The translations under genes were made by a program, and so were the position numbers. A DNA stretch of 64,000 bases from Alcanivorax quisquiliarum (GTDB lineage: Bacteria; Pseudomonadota; Gammaproteobacteria; Pseudomonadales; Alcanivoracaceae). The stretch lies in contig NZ_JALKII010000008.1 of the NCBI RefSeq assembly GCF_023051175.1, positions 58,655-122,654 on the forward strand, given 5' to 3'. Position 1 is the stretch's first letter; each line of letters opens with the position of its first letter. The notes under the pieces were generated by a model. The model worked only from the letters and a program-made list of their open reading frames with translations, made no database searches and was not told the DNA's origin. Shown one piece after another: positions 19,783-28,625 of the stretch.

Positions 19783-20196
19783 GGGGTGCATCCTCTTGTG
19801 TCAATCTCGCCTCAATGTCGCGGCATCGATGTGCTGCGGTGCGCAACACTCTGTCGCAGCGGGCCGTAACTACCATAGCGCTCGCAAGCCGCGCATCGAT
19901 AGCCCACGCTGCGCGCTACTGTTGGCAGTTCGTGTACTGCGCCGTCGAGGCCCGCTTCAGGCGGAGGCTACCAGCCCTGTCGGCGGCCCGGCCGTGCTGG
20001 GTTGATTTCCTCGATACGGATAACAACGTTGTGCAGCTGCATGAACTCCCCGATACCTGGCCGGGTCGCAGCCATAAATCCGGCAATCAGTTTCATCAAT
20101 GCCGGACGCTGACGGATTACAGCGAGGCAGATGCCTCAAGACAAAAGGACCGAGGCCCAAGGCCAGGACTCAAGGCCAAAACTCAAGGAGAGAACC
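19783..20196. other. Divergent intergenic region (ZIP gene / DUF892 gene)
   Basis: No coding sequence is evident. The region must contain the promoters for the minus-strand ZIP gene and the plus-strand DUF892-mscS pair. I could not assign sigma-70 or other boxes confidently. The end (20130-20180) has a short repeating purine-rich AAGGCC/CAAGG pattern leading into the ribosome-binding site. Confidence 0.5.
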
Positions 20197-20706
20197 ATGA
20201 CCGAAACAGCCAAACATCTGGATCAATGGCTCCGCGACGCACACGCAATGGAAGTTCAGGCCGAGCACATGCTGACCGCGCAGGCGAAACGTCTGGATGA
20301 TTATCCCGAACTGAAAGCCCGCGTCGAACAGCATCTCACCGAAACCCAGGCGCAACGAAACCAGTTGGAGGGCTGCATGAAGCGGCGCGGGGTGGATGCA
20401 TCCGTGGTGAAGGATACTGCGGGGCGCTTTAGCGCCATGATGCAGGCGATGGGCAACATGCTCAGCGGCGATGAAGTGGTGAAGGGGCTGCTCGCCAGCT
20501 ATACCTTTGAGCACATGGAGATCGCTTCCTATCGTATTCTGGTGGCCGCAGCGGAAGAAGAGCAGGATCTGGAAACTGCTAATATCTGCGAGCGGATCTG
20601 TGAAGAAGAGGAAGCCATGGCCAGTTGGCTGGAAACGCATATGGCGCGCTTCACGCAGGAATTTCTGGCACGCGACGAAGCCGCCCACCGCGCAGCAAAA
20701 CGCTGA
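20197..20706 (+). CDS. DUF892 ferritin-like protein (YciE/YciF family)
   Basis: The protein has 169 residues, all predicted helical, with the family's N-terminal LDQWLRDAHAMEVQAEHML and repeated E-x-H carboxylate/histidine pairs (RVEQHL, FEHMEIASY, EEEEAMASWL), consistent with a ferritin-like four-helix bundle. Members are stress-induced; the exact role is undetermined. The start at 20197 follows AAGGAG (20185-20190). It is followed by a strong hairpin and then mscS, and from memory the family often accompanies KGG proteins in stress loci. Confidence 0.88.
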   Translation: MTETAKHLDQWLRDAHAMEVQAEHMLTAQAKRLDDYPELKARVEQHLTETQAQRNQLEGCMKRRGVDASVVKDTAGRFSAMMQAMGNMLSGDEVVKGLLASYTFEHMEIASYRILVAAAEEEQDLETANICERICEEEEAMASWLETHMARFTQEFLARDEAAHRAAKR

Positions 20707-20711
20707 TGCGC

Positions 20712-20735
20712 ACGGCACGGAACACTCCGTGCCGT
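20712..20735 (+). terminator. Perfect 10-bp hairpin between DUF892 gene and mscS
   Basis: ACGGCACGGA, a four-base loop and TCCGTGCCGT form a perfect stem directly after the DUF892 stop. No T-run follows, so it may be an mRNA 3' stabiliser or attenuator within the pair rather than a classical terminator. Confidence 0.5.
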
Positions 20736-20759
20736 TGACCTGTGCCGAGGATGGCCGAC

Positions 20760-21860
20760 ATGGATTGGCAAGCGCTTGTGGAGCAGATTAGCTGGGCTGA
20801 TGTGGTGATTGCTACGGGCGTCACCGTGGTCAGCTATTGTGTCATCCAGTTTCTGCTACAGGCCGTGGCGCGGCGTTTACAGCGGCACAGTGCGCACAGC
20901 GACCGGCGCGCCATCGGCTACGTTGCCAGCATGTTGCAACACACCCACCGCACTCTGGTGGCACTGTTTGCATTGCTGCTCGGCCTCAAGGCAGCGACAC
21001 TCCCACCCGCCTGGGCCATCCCGCTGTCTCACGGCTGGTTCCTGGTGCTGGCGTTGCAGGCTGCGCTATGGCTTGATCACGGTATTCGCGAATGGGTGCG
21101 CGGCATCGCCCGCGCCGACGGTGATCGCAACCCGGTCACCACCTTGCTGATCAGCATCATGCTGCGCATGCTGGTGTGGTCAGTGATGGGCTTGTCGGTG
21201 CTCGCCAATCTCGGTATCAACGTCACTGCACTGGTGGCCGGCCTCGGTGTCGGCGGTATTGCCGTAGCACTGGCGGTGCAAACCCTGCTCAGCGACATGT
21301 TTGCCTCGCTCGCCATCGGTATCGACAAACCGTTCGAGATCGGCGACTTTGTGGTGTTCGGTGACGTCGCCGGCAGCATCGAACACATCGGCCTGAAAAC
21401 CACCCGCATCCGCAGCCTCTCCGGTGAACAGATTGTCTGCGCCAATGCGGATCTGCTGGCGCAGGTGGTGCGCAACTACAAACGCATGGAAACGCGACGG
21501 GTGGAATTTCGCTTCGGCATCACCTACGACACCGATGCAGATAAAATCCGTGCTGTCACCCGGCTGGTGGAACAAGTCATCCGCGATGAGCCGGAAGCGC
21601 GCTTTGACCGCGCGCATTTCCTGGCGTTTGACGAACAACGCCTGACCATCGAAGTGGTTTATATCGTGCTCAGCGCCGATTACAACCGCTATATGGATAT
21701 CCAGCAGGACATCAACCTGGCGCTGCTCTCCGGCCTGCAAGAGATGGGGGTGCGCTTCGCCCTGCCAATCCGGCGCATCGAGCCCGGCCCGGCCTGGCAA
21801 CAGATGATGAACGAGGACGAATCCTCGTCGCCCGACGGGCCCCTTACCTCACGGCACTGA
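20760..21860 (+). CDS. Mechanosensitive ion channel, MscS family
   Basis: This is a 366-residue inner-membrane protein with four hydrophobic segments, then the pore helix region GLGVGGIAVALAVQTLLSDM followed by the beta domain IDKPFEIGDFV and a C-terminal cytoplasmic alpha/beta domain. Such channels release solutes on hypo-osmotic shock, which fits a locus making trehalose. I prefer the ATG at 20760 with GAGGA eight bases upstream; 20751 would put the site directly against the codon. It converges with the P450 gene. Confidence 0.9.
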   Translation: MDWQALVEQISWADVVIATGVTVVSYCVIQFLLQAVARRLQRHSAHSDRRAIGYVASMLQHTHRTLVALFALLLGLKAATLPPAWAIPLSHGWFLVLALQAALWLDHGIREWVRGIARADGDRNPVTTLLISIMLRMLVWSVMGLSVLANLGINVTALVAGLGVGGIAVALAVQTLLSDMFASLAIGIDKPFEIGDFVVFGDVAGSIEHIGLKTTRIRSLSGEQIVCANADLLAQVVRNYKRMETRRVEFRFGITYDTDADKIRAVTRLVEQVIRDEPEARFDRAHFLAFDEQRLTIEVVYIVLSADYNRYMDIQQDINLALLSGLQEMGVRFALPIRRIEPGPAWQQMMNEDESSSPDGPLTSRH

Positions 21861-21870
21861 GGCGCCGCCG

Positions 21871-23121
21871 TCACTGATGGGGCGCTCGGCGCTGCGAGAC
21901 GCCGCTGAGAATAACACCGCTGGCCGGCATGGCCGGAATGCGCCGCAGGCTGATCGACAAATCTTGCGGCGGCAGCCGATAACGCATCTTGGTCAATTGC
22001 CGAACCGTCTCTTTCATCAGCGCTACCGTCAGCGGCTCGCCAGCACAGCGATGGCTGGCGGTGAAGCTGCCGCCGCCCTGCGCCACGGGCACTTCGGCCG
22101 GCCGGGCCTGAAACCGCTCGGGTAAAAAAAGTTGCGGGGTTGCCCAATGTGTCGGGTGGTGATCCGTGCCATAGAGATCAAGCAGCAGCCACTGGTTGCG
22201 CGCCAGCGGATAGCCTTGCCACGTCAGCGGCTGGCGCACTCTGGCACCGACAAACGGAAAGAATGGGTAGAAACGCCGGGTTTCCTGCACGAAGGCGTCA
22301 AGATGCGTTTCGTCCCCCTGGCGAAAGGCATTCTCCCAATAGGGATGCTGATGCAATGCGAGCACCAGAAACAGCACGTATCGGTGTACGGCCACCAGCG
22401 GCCGTAACAGGTTGATCAGTTCGATGGCGGCCACGTGCTCAGGCAGCAGCGCGCCTTTTTCGTCGCGGTGATGGGCGATACGCGCCAGCGGTGTCAGCAC
22501 CTCCGCCGCCGGCTGTTGCCGCGCCGCCCGCACATGCTTGCGTGCCCAGTATTCACAACGCTGCCGCAGCCATCTGGCGCGCCAGTGGCCGGGCCCGAAT
22601 CGGCCGGCGTTTTCGACCATCGCCACCAGTTCCGTGACGCGGCGCGGGATCTGTTCCGGCGGGAGAGCAATACCTGCCCAGGCGTGGGCCGCCTGCAACA
22701 GCACCGCAGGTACCTCGTCCTTGAGCCGGATTTCGGCACGCTGCTGCCAGCTCTGTAACGCCTGCTGCCAGCCGTAGGCGTAATGGCGCACCAGCTTTGC
22801 CTGCGCTGCCTCGCCCATCATGCCCATGAACATCGCCTTGCGATGATGATGCGCTGTGCCCTCCAACGTCTGCACGCTGCCCGGCCCTTGCAACAGCCGC
22901 AACGTGCTGTGCGGGATGCCGCCCTGCCGTTGTATGCGGTTGTCGCCGTACAGCAGTGCCACGGCGTCCTGGCCGCGCAGGCAAATCACATCCTGCATCA
23001 GCAAGCGTGTGCGAAACAGATCTGATCCGAGTTGTTCACAACGACGGCCGATAAAAGCGTAGCCTTCGGCAAGCAGGGCCAGACTGTTGTCAAACCCCGG
23101 TGCATACGGAATCGAACTCAT
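21871..23121 (-). CDS. Cytochrome P450, CYP152-type fatty-acid peroxygenase
   Basis: The protein has 416 residues. The haem-ligand region reads GGGSFTASHRCAGEPLT with Cys359, lacking the normal P450 phenylalanine-rich loop, as in CYP152 enzymes. Arg240-Pro241 in NLLRPLVAV corresponds to the carboxylate-binding Arg-Pro of P450-BS-beta. Gln84 before LEGTAHHHRK corresponds to Gln85 of BS-beta rather than the His85 of the decarboxylase OleT. I therefore infer an H2O2-dependent fatty-acid hydroxylase. It is a single gene converging on mscS; no redox partner is adjacent, consistent with the peroxygenase mode. Confidence 0.85.
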   Translation of the reverse strand: MSSIPYAPGFDNSLALLAEGYAFIGRRCEQLGSDLFRTRLLMQDVICLRGQDAVALLYGDNRIQRQGGIPHSTLRLLQGPGSVQTLEGTAHHHRKAMFMGMMGEAAQAKLVRHYAYGWQQALQSWQQRAEIRLKDEVPAVLLQAAHAWAGIALPPEQIPRRVTELVAMVENAGRFGPGHWRARWLRQRCEYWARKHVRAARQQPAAEVLTPLARIAHHRDEKGALLPEHVAAIELINLLRPLVAVHRYVLFLVLALHQHPYWENAFRQGDETHLDAFVQETRRFYPFFPFVGARVRQPLTWQGYPLARNQWLLLDLYGTDHHPTHWATPQLFLPERFQARPAEVPVAQGGGSFTASHRCAGEPLTVALMKETVRQLTKMRYRLPPQDLSISLRRIPAMPASGVILSGVSQRRAPHQ

Positions 23122-23299
23122 ATTGTCTGCTCATGTAGATCGGGTCGCGTCGAGCGGGTCGCCTCGAGCGGATCTGGCCGACAGGGCCAAGCCGGCCAGG
23201 TCGCCTCCGCCTTACTCGGCCATGAAGAGATTCGCCAGTGCCGCAGACATAAAAACAGACAAGGCCGGCACGTTCCACCGGCCAGCCAACGCCACGGCC

Positions 23300-23824
23300 T
23301 CATTCAGAACGTGAGGCCGCCAGCTTTTTTGCCCGTTCCAGATGGGCGCGCAAGGGTGCTACCTGCATACGAGCAAATTCCCGCAGTTCATCATCCTCCA
23401 GCTCCTGCGCGGCGCGCTCCATCAGCCGGATGAAACGCTCGTGCGCCGCAACCTGTGTCTCCAGAAACGCCTCGTCAAAATTGGCCCCGCCAAGCACCGC
23501 CAGACGTGCCGCATTACCGAGGCTGCGCGCATCCGCAGTGGCCGCCAGCGACAGCGTGCGTGACTGCGCCAGCTGCTCAAGCTGTTCACCGAGCCGCTGA
23601 TGATCTCGATAAAGCTGATCTGCCAGGCCCTTGATCTCCTGTGCTGCGTCATCCTGCTTCAGCGCCATCTCGGCAGCGTTTATTTCACCTTTGTTCATGG
23701 CCGAGGCCGTGGTCAGGAAATTGTCCGCCGTCATCGGTTGCTCGTCGGCACGGGCTGATGCGCCCAGCCCACCTGCGAGTGCAACCAGGCAAAACATTAC
23801 CGGCAGTGCATAACGAATCCGCAT
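23300..23824 (-). CDS. DUF4142 exported protein
   Basis: The start at 23824 has AAGGAG seven bases upstream and gives a 174-residue protein with a clear signal peptide (RIRYALPVMFCLVALAGGLGA, cleavage near ARA-DE). The mature part is helical with a ferritin-like pattern (MTADNFLTTASAMNKGEINAAEMAL, later AHERFIRLMERAAQE) typical of DUF4142 periplasmic proteins. The function is unknown; homologues are often found with stress genes. The longer reading frame to 24007 lacks a ribosome-binding site. Confidence 0.8.
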   Translation of the reverse strand: MRIRYALPVMFCLVALAGGLGASARADEQPMTADNFLTTASAMNKGEINAAEMALKQDDAAQEIKGLADQLYRDHQRLGEQLEQLAQSRTLSLAATADARSLGNAARLAVLGGANFDEAFLETQVAAHERFIRLMERAAQELEDDELREFARMQVAPLRAHLERAKKLAASRSE

Positions 23825-24276
23825 GGCTGACTCCTTGTCCTCTTTGGTTGTCTGATTGCGTGTTTGGTTGAGTAATATCGGTTTCTGGTATGCCCGAACA
23901 ATGCCCCCGCATGTCGTATCCTTGTCAGCCTGAGGCACCATTGCAGCGCAGACACCTACCCTGCCCAAAGGCCGCCTCAGGTTGCAAAACCGTTGCGTGC
24001 TTCTCATGCAGCAGTTCGCACTTTGCAGCGGTTGGTCAGCTGCTGCTCCGGTATGGGCTCCCGCGAATCCGGCTTGCTCGCCTTTTCGCCGGTACTGCCA
24101 TAGCAGGCACGCTTTATGTGATCCACGTTGCCCGGCCGGCGCGACATAACGCTTTTTTACACCCCTTCGGCGCTGCCCTCGCCTAGCGTGTCAGATATCT
24201 GCTGCATCGGCCGCCCGTGCCGCCTGGCCCGGCACGCTGCCGGGCCCAGTCTTGTTGCTGTTCAGGAGAGCCGGCC
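23825..24276. other. Divergent intergenic region
   Basis: These 450 bases contain no recognised gene. They lie between two divergent starts and must hold both promoters. Reading frames crossing it lack ribosome-binding sites and family features. Confidence 0.5.
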
Positions 24277-25608
24277 ATGCCACACCACATCGTTATCCCC
24301 GCGCTGGCAGATTGCCAGCGCACCGAGCTGGAAACATTGCGCAACGCCGGCGACTGCCTGTTCCACCCATTACTGGATGTGCGCACGCTGGTGGAAGCAG
24401 GGCAGGTGGACTTCAATGCCTTGCTACAGCAATGCCGCACCGCCCTGGCCGCGCTCGGCGTGCCCATTACCGGCCTGATCGCCCACTGGGATTTCCCCAC
24501 CAGCGTGCTGGTGCCCATGCTGTCTCGCGATCAGGCGCTCCCTTCGCCGTCCCTGGAGAGCGTGCTGATGTGCGAGCACAAATACTGGAGCCGCCTGTTG
24601 CAGCAACAGGTAATTCCCGAATATGTGCCACGCTTCAGCGTGCTTGACCCTTTTTCCGAGCACAGTGCCGATAATATTGGCCTGCCGTTTCCGTTCTGGA
24701 TCAAGCCGGTCAAATCATTTTCATCACAGCTGGGATTCCGCATCGAGAACACAGCCGATCTCGAACAGGCGCTGGCAGAAATACGCGCCGGTATCGGCCA
24801 TCTGGGCGACGCCTTTGATCAGGCACTTGCCCATATTGATTTACCCGCCTCACTGCACGGTATCGGTGGGCGCCATTGCATCATCGAGGAAATCGTGGAA
24901 GGTGTTCAGGTGGCGCCGGAAGGCTCGGTGGCTGACGGACATTTCCAGGTTCACGGGCTGTTCGACATGCAGCGCGATGCCGCCGGCCAGCGTTACGAAA
25001 ACCTGATTTATCCTTCGTCGCTGCCACGTAGTGTGCAGGAAGATATTGCCGAAGCGTGTCGTAAATTCCTGCATCATATCGGGTTCGACAATGGCTGTTT
25101 CAATGCGGAGTTCATCTGGGATGCTGCGACAGATCAGCTGCGCGTGATCGAGTTCAATACCCGCATCTCGCAATCCCATAGCGAAATGTTTGTGATGGTG
25201 GATGGCGTGTCCAATCACGAAGTGGCGCTGGATGTTTTGCTCGGCCGCACGCCGCAGATGCCTCGTGGCGAGGGCCGCTATCCGGTAGCGGGCAAATTCA
25301 GCATCCCCTACCCGGATGATGCCATCGTTACTGCGGTACCCGACAAACGCGACATGCAAACCCTTGCCGCACGTTTTCCAGGGCTTGATATCCGTCTGCA
25401 CGTGAGCCCGGGCATGCGCCTGTCGACGCTGCCCAATCAGGACAGTTATTGCTACCAGCTGGGGGATATCTACCTCGGCGCCGAAAGCCGCGAAGCATTG
25501 CTGGCCAATTACCAGGCTTGCCTGCAAGCGCTGCCCTTTGCTTTTGAACCGCTGCTGCCACAAGGCGCCCGCAGCGCGCAAGCGGCAGGAGCAGCACACC
25601 ATGACTGA
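24277..25608 (+). CDS. ATP-grasp domain protein, putative carboxylate-amine ligase
   Basis: The 443-residue protein has an ATP-grasp core: FPFWIKPVKSFSSQLGF (ATP-binding lysine strand, about residue 150), HCIIEEIVEG (adenine-contact loop, about 200), and RVIEFNTRIS (metal-binding Glu/Asn, about 295). These features suit an enzyme that activates a carboxylate with ATP and joins it to an amine or thiol. The substrate is not recognisable. The ATG at 24277 follows AGGAGAG. The stop overlaps the next gene by eight bases, which argues for a joint function with the hydrolase. Confidence 0.75.
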   Translation: MPHHIVIPALADCQRTELETLRNAGDCLFHPLLDVRTLVEAGQVDFNALLQQCRTALAALGVPITGLIAHWDFPTSVLVPMLSRDQALPSPSLESVLMCEHKYWSRLLQQQVIPEYVPRFSVLDPFSEHSADNIGLPFPFWIKPVKSFSSQLGFRIENTADLEQALAEIRAGIGHLGDAFDQALAHIDLPASLHGIGGRHCIIEEIVEGVQVAPEGSVADGHFQVHGLFDMQRDAAGQRYENLIYPSSLPRSVQEDIAEACRKFLHHIGFDNGCFNAEFIWDAATDQLRVIEFNTRISQSHSEMFVMVDGVSNHEVALDVLLGRTPQMPRGEGRYPVAGKFSIPYPDDAIVTAVPDKRDMQTLAARFPGLDIRLHVSPGMRLSTLPNQDSYCYQLGDIYLGAESREALLANYQACLQALPFAFEPLLPQGARSAQAAGAAHHD

Positions 25609-27637
25609 GCAGGCCAGCGCGCTTGATAAAGTGCATGAAATCGAAAACCTGTTCATCACCATGCCCGATGGCACCCGGCTTGCGGCCCGCGTGTGGCTGC
25701 CTGCTGATGCACTGCAACATCCGGTGCCGGCCATTCTGGAATATATCCCCTACCGCAAACGGGATATCACCCGCGCGCGCGACGCGCTTACCCACCCCTG
25801 GCTGGCCGCCCACGGCTATGCCTGCGTGCGTGTGGACATGCGCGGTAGTGGCGATTCCGACGGCGTGCTTACTGATGAATATACGCGCCAGGAAAAAGAC
25901 GACGCCGTGGCCGTGATCCACTGGTTGGCAGCGCAGCGCTGGTGCGATGGCAACGTCGGCATGATGGGCATCTCCTGGGGCGGCTTCAACAGCCTGATGG
26001 TGGCCGCCGAGGCACCGGCACCGTTGCAAGCGATCATCACGGTTTGCTCAAGTGATGATGTTTACGCCGACAATATGCATTACATGGGCGGTTGCCTGCT
26101 TGGCGACAATCTCTCGGAGGCCACGGTCATGTTTGCCTTCAACAGTTTGCCGCCGGACCCGCGCATTGTCGGCGAGGATCGCTGGCGCGATATGTGGCAG
26201 CAGCGCCTCGCCGGCTCGGGACTATGGCTGGAAAAATGGCTGCGCCACCAACGCCGCACGGATTATTGGAAAACCAATTCGGTATGCGAAAACTACAGCG
26301 CTGTCACCTGCCCCGTGTACGCCATCGGCGGCTGGGCCGACGGTTACACCAATACCATCTTCCGACTGCTGCAACATTTGCAGGTGCCCCGGAAAGGGCT
26401 GATCGGCCCCTGGGGGCACAAATACCCCCATGAAGGTGTGCCCGGCCCCGCTATCGGTTTTTTGCAGGAATGCCTGCGCTGGTGGGATCACTGGCTGAAG
26501 GATATCGACACCGGCATCATGGACGAACCCATGCTGCGCGCCTGGCAGCAGGACAGCGTGCCGCCGGACACCAGCTACGAAGACCGCCCCGGCCGCTGGA
26601 TCGCCGAAACCGGCTGGCCCGGTGCCGGCATCCAGCCGCAACGCTGGCAACTGGCCCCCCATCAATTATTGCCGATCACCAATGCCCACCCCCGCACGGA
26701 AGAAAGCACTGTCCTCAGTGTCAGCTCGCCCACCAGCGTCGGCATGTTCGCCGGCAAGTGGTGCTCCTACGCCGCCACGCCAGATCTGCCCGGCGATCAG
26801 CGCGAGGAAGATGGCGGCGCACTGGTGTTCCAGAGCGCACCGCTGACACGGGGGCTGGCCATTCTCGGCCAGCCACGCATCACCCTCGACATCGCCGCCG
26901 ACGCACCGCGCGCCATGTTGGCCGTGCGCCTGAGCGATGTGGCACCCAATGGCGAAGCCACCCGCGTCACCTACGGCCTGCTCAATCTCTGCCATCGAGA
27001 CAGCCATGAGCAGCCGACGCTGCTGGAGCCGTTTCGGTATTATCGCGTCAGCCTGGATCTCAACGGCATCGCCCAGTATTTCCCCGCCGGGCATCGTTTG
27101 CGCTTGTCGGTGTCGAGCAGCTACTGGCCGCTGGCCTGGCCCTCGCCCACCGCCACTCGCCTGATGATCAACACCGGCGGCTGCGAATTGGTCTTGCCAC
27201 AACGGCCGGCACAACCGCAGGATGCATCGCTCGCGCCGTTTGCGGCACCCGAAAGCGCACCGCCGCTGGCTACCACCCGGCGCCTGCCCGGCGAACATGC
27301 CTGGCGCGTGATCCGAGATCTGGCCGACAACAGTTCAACATTGGAAGTGATCAACGATCAGGGCTGTTTTCATATCACCGAAACCGATACCGCCGTGCGC
27401 CGCGCCACCCGCGAGTGGTATCGCATCCGTCACAACGATGTGCTTTCGGCGGAAGGCGAAACCTTCACCGAACGAGAATTTCACCGCGAAGACTGGCAGG
27501 TGCGCGTCACCACTCGCACCCTGCTGCGCTGCGATGCCACCACCTTCCGCATCCACGCCCAGCTGGATGCATACGAAGACGGTAACCGCATTTATTCGGA
27601 CAACTGGGATTACGCCATTCCGCGCGATCATCTGTAA
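25601..27637 (+). CDS. CocE/NonD-family alpha/beta hydrolase (X-Pro dipeptidyl-peptidase S15 type)
   Basis: The protein has 678 residues and no signal peptide, so it is probably cytoplasmic. The N-terminal alpha/beta hydrolase domain carries the nucleophile Ser125 in GISWGGF and the VDMRGSGDSDG strand. A C-terminal jelly-roll domain (AVRLSDVAPNGEATRVTYGLL) is typical of the S15/CocE family, members of which hydrolyse acyl, ester or prolyl-peptide bonds. It is translationally coupled to the ATP-grasp gene. The two could make and break the same amide or ester bond; this is inference only. A hairpin with a T-run follows. Confidence 0.8.
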   Translation: MTEQASALDKVHEIENLFITMPDGTRLAARVWLPADALQHPVPAILEYIPYRKRDITRARDALTHPWLAAHGYACVRVDMRGSGDSDGVLTDEYTRQEKDDAVAVIHWLAAQRWCDGNVGMMGISWGGFNSLMVAAEAPAPLQAIITVCSSDDVYADNMHYMGGCLLGDNLSEATVMFAFNSLPPDPRIVGEDRWRDMWQQRLAGSGLWLEKWLRHQRRTDYWKTNSVCENYSAVTCPVYAIGGWADGYTNTIFRLLQHLQVPRKGLIGPWGHKYPHEGVPGPAIGFLQECLRWWDHWLKDIDTGIMDEPMLRAWQQDSVPPDTSYEDRPGRWIAETGWPGAGIQPQRWQLAPHQLLPITNAHPRTEESTVLSVSSPTSVGMFAGKWCSYAATPDLPGDQREEDGGALVFQSAPLTRGLAILGQPRITLDIAADAPRAMLAVRLSDVAPNGEATRVTYGLLNLCHRDSHEQPTLLEPFRYYRVSLDLNGIAQYFPAGHRLRLSVSSSYWPLAWPSPTATRLMINTGGCELVLPQRPAQPQDASLAPFAAPESAPPLATTRRLPGEHAWRVIRDLADNSSTLEVINDQGCFHITETDTAVRRATREWYRIRHNDVLSAEGETFTEREFHREDWQVRVTTRTLLRCDATTFRIHAQLDAYEDGNRIYSDNWDYAIPRDHL

Positions 27638-27742
27638 ACAAGTGCGGGCGCCGGCTCAACATGCAAGCACCATCTTGCGGAATGGGAAGCAGTGGGCGCG
27701 GCGCAACGCGGCTATATGTCAGGCAGCCTTGTTTCTGACGAA

Positions 27743-27768
27743 CCGCTGTTTCAAGCGGAACCTTTTTT
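27743..27768 (+). terminator. Rho-independent terminator after the hydrolase gene
   Basis: CCGCT (27743-27747), a six-base loop and AGCGG (27754-27758) are followed by a run of six T bases (27763-27768). The stem is short. It lies about 105 bases after the stop of the CocE-type gene, and is the first T-tailed hairpin downstream. Confidence 0.5.
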
Positions 27769-27808
27769 CCGGACAACGGAACAGGTATGACCGCACATAC
27801 CAGGTTTC

Positions 27809-28502
27809 TCAAGCGCGATAGCACACCCAGCCCTTGAAGGTGAAGCCTGCATAGAACAACTGGATATCAGTGAACCCGGCCTCCGCCAGCAGCGCCTCAT
27901 CCGCTGCCGGCGACAGCGCAGGGAGGCGCTCCTTCATGGTGCTGATGCCGGCCTCTGCCTGTGCTGCGGGAACACCTTTGGCCATCAGCAGGTTGGCGTT
28001 GCGGCGCAGCCAGAGATCCTGCGACACCCGCGGAAAACTGTGATGCGCCACCACCAAAGGTGCGCCGGGGCGCAGGCGCTGTTGCAGTGCTTTCAATGTT
28101 TGCAGCCGCTGCGGCGGCGCCAGAAAGTGCAATGTCAGCAAACGGTTTGCCCCATCAAAGGGCCCCGGCAGGAGCGGTATCGATATAGCCTTCATGGAAA
28201 CTGACCCGCGCTGCCCTGGTCATTGTGCCGCGTGGCCCCGACTGCCCACTGCGAGCGATCTCGTACGCACTCTCGATTTCAGTGATTCCCGCCTGGCATC
28301 GAGCGAGAAAATCTACGCCCTCTTGCGTCAGCCGCACACTGCGCGTCGTCCGCCTCAACCGCTGCACGCCCAACTGTGCCTCAAGCGCCGCAACCGCCCG
28401 CGACACGCTGGCCGCCGACATATCCAGTTGCCTCGCGGCCTCTGCAAAACTTGCCTGTTGAGCAACACAGATAAATGTTTTCAGTGTTCGCAGCTTGTCC
28501 AT
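27809..28502 (-). pseudogene. Chimeric remnant: LysR regulator 5' end joined to methyltransferase 3' end, frameshifted
   Basis: From 28502 down, the frame reads a normal LysR N-terminus ([16 protein letters not shown], winged HTH with [17 protein letters not shown]) through residue about 90 ([10 protein letters not shown]). It then changes without a break to class I SAM-methyltransferase sequence ([15 protein letters not shown]) and stops at 28155. The rest of the methyltransferase ([20 protein letters not shown] onward to GFTFKGWVCYRA) continues in another frame to 27809. One extra G in the G-run at about 28163-28166 explains the shift. A deletion removed the regulator's effector domain and the enzyme's SAM-binding N-terminus. 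Both functions should be lost, though a stand-alone HTH fragment of 115 residues could be made. Confidence 0.75.
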
Positions 28503-28625
28503 CACGCCCCCGCAACTGGCCTGATTATTATCCGGCACCGCAATACTGAATTGCGGCGCCGGCTGATTATCTCGTCGAGGTTGACGGCCATACTGAGTAT
28601 CCCGTTACCGAACAGAGTAATTCCC
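28503..28625. promoter_or_regulatory. Divergent regulatory region, broken lysR / GST gene
   Basis: The 123-base gap separates the truncated lysR and the GST gene, which diverge. This is the classical layout in which a LysR protein regulates the opposite gene. I could not point to a convincing T-N11-A operator. Because the regulator lacks its effector domain, control may now be lost or altered. Confidence 0.35.

Noticed and set aside
22783-23025. Plus-strand frames opposite the P450 gene
   Set aside because: Antisense shadows without ribosome-binding sites.
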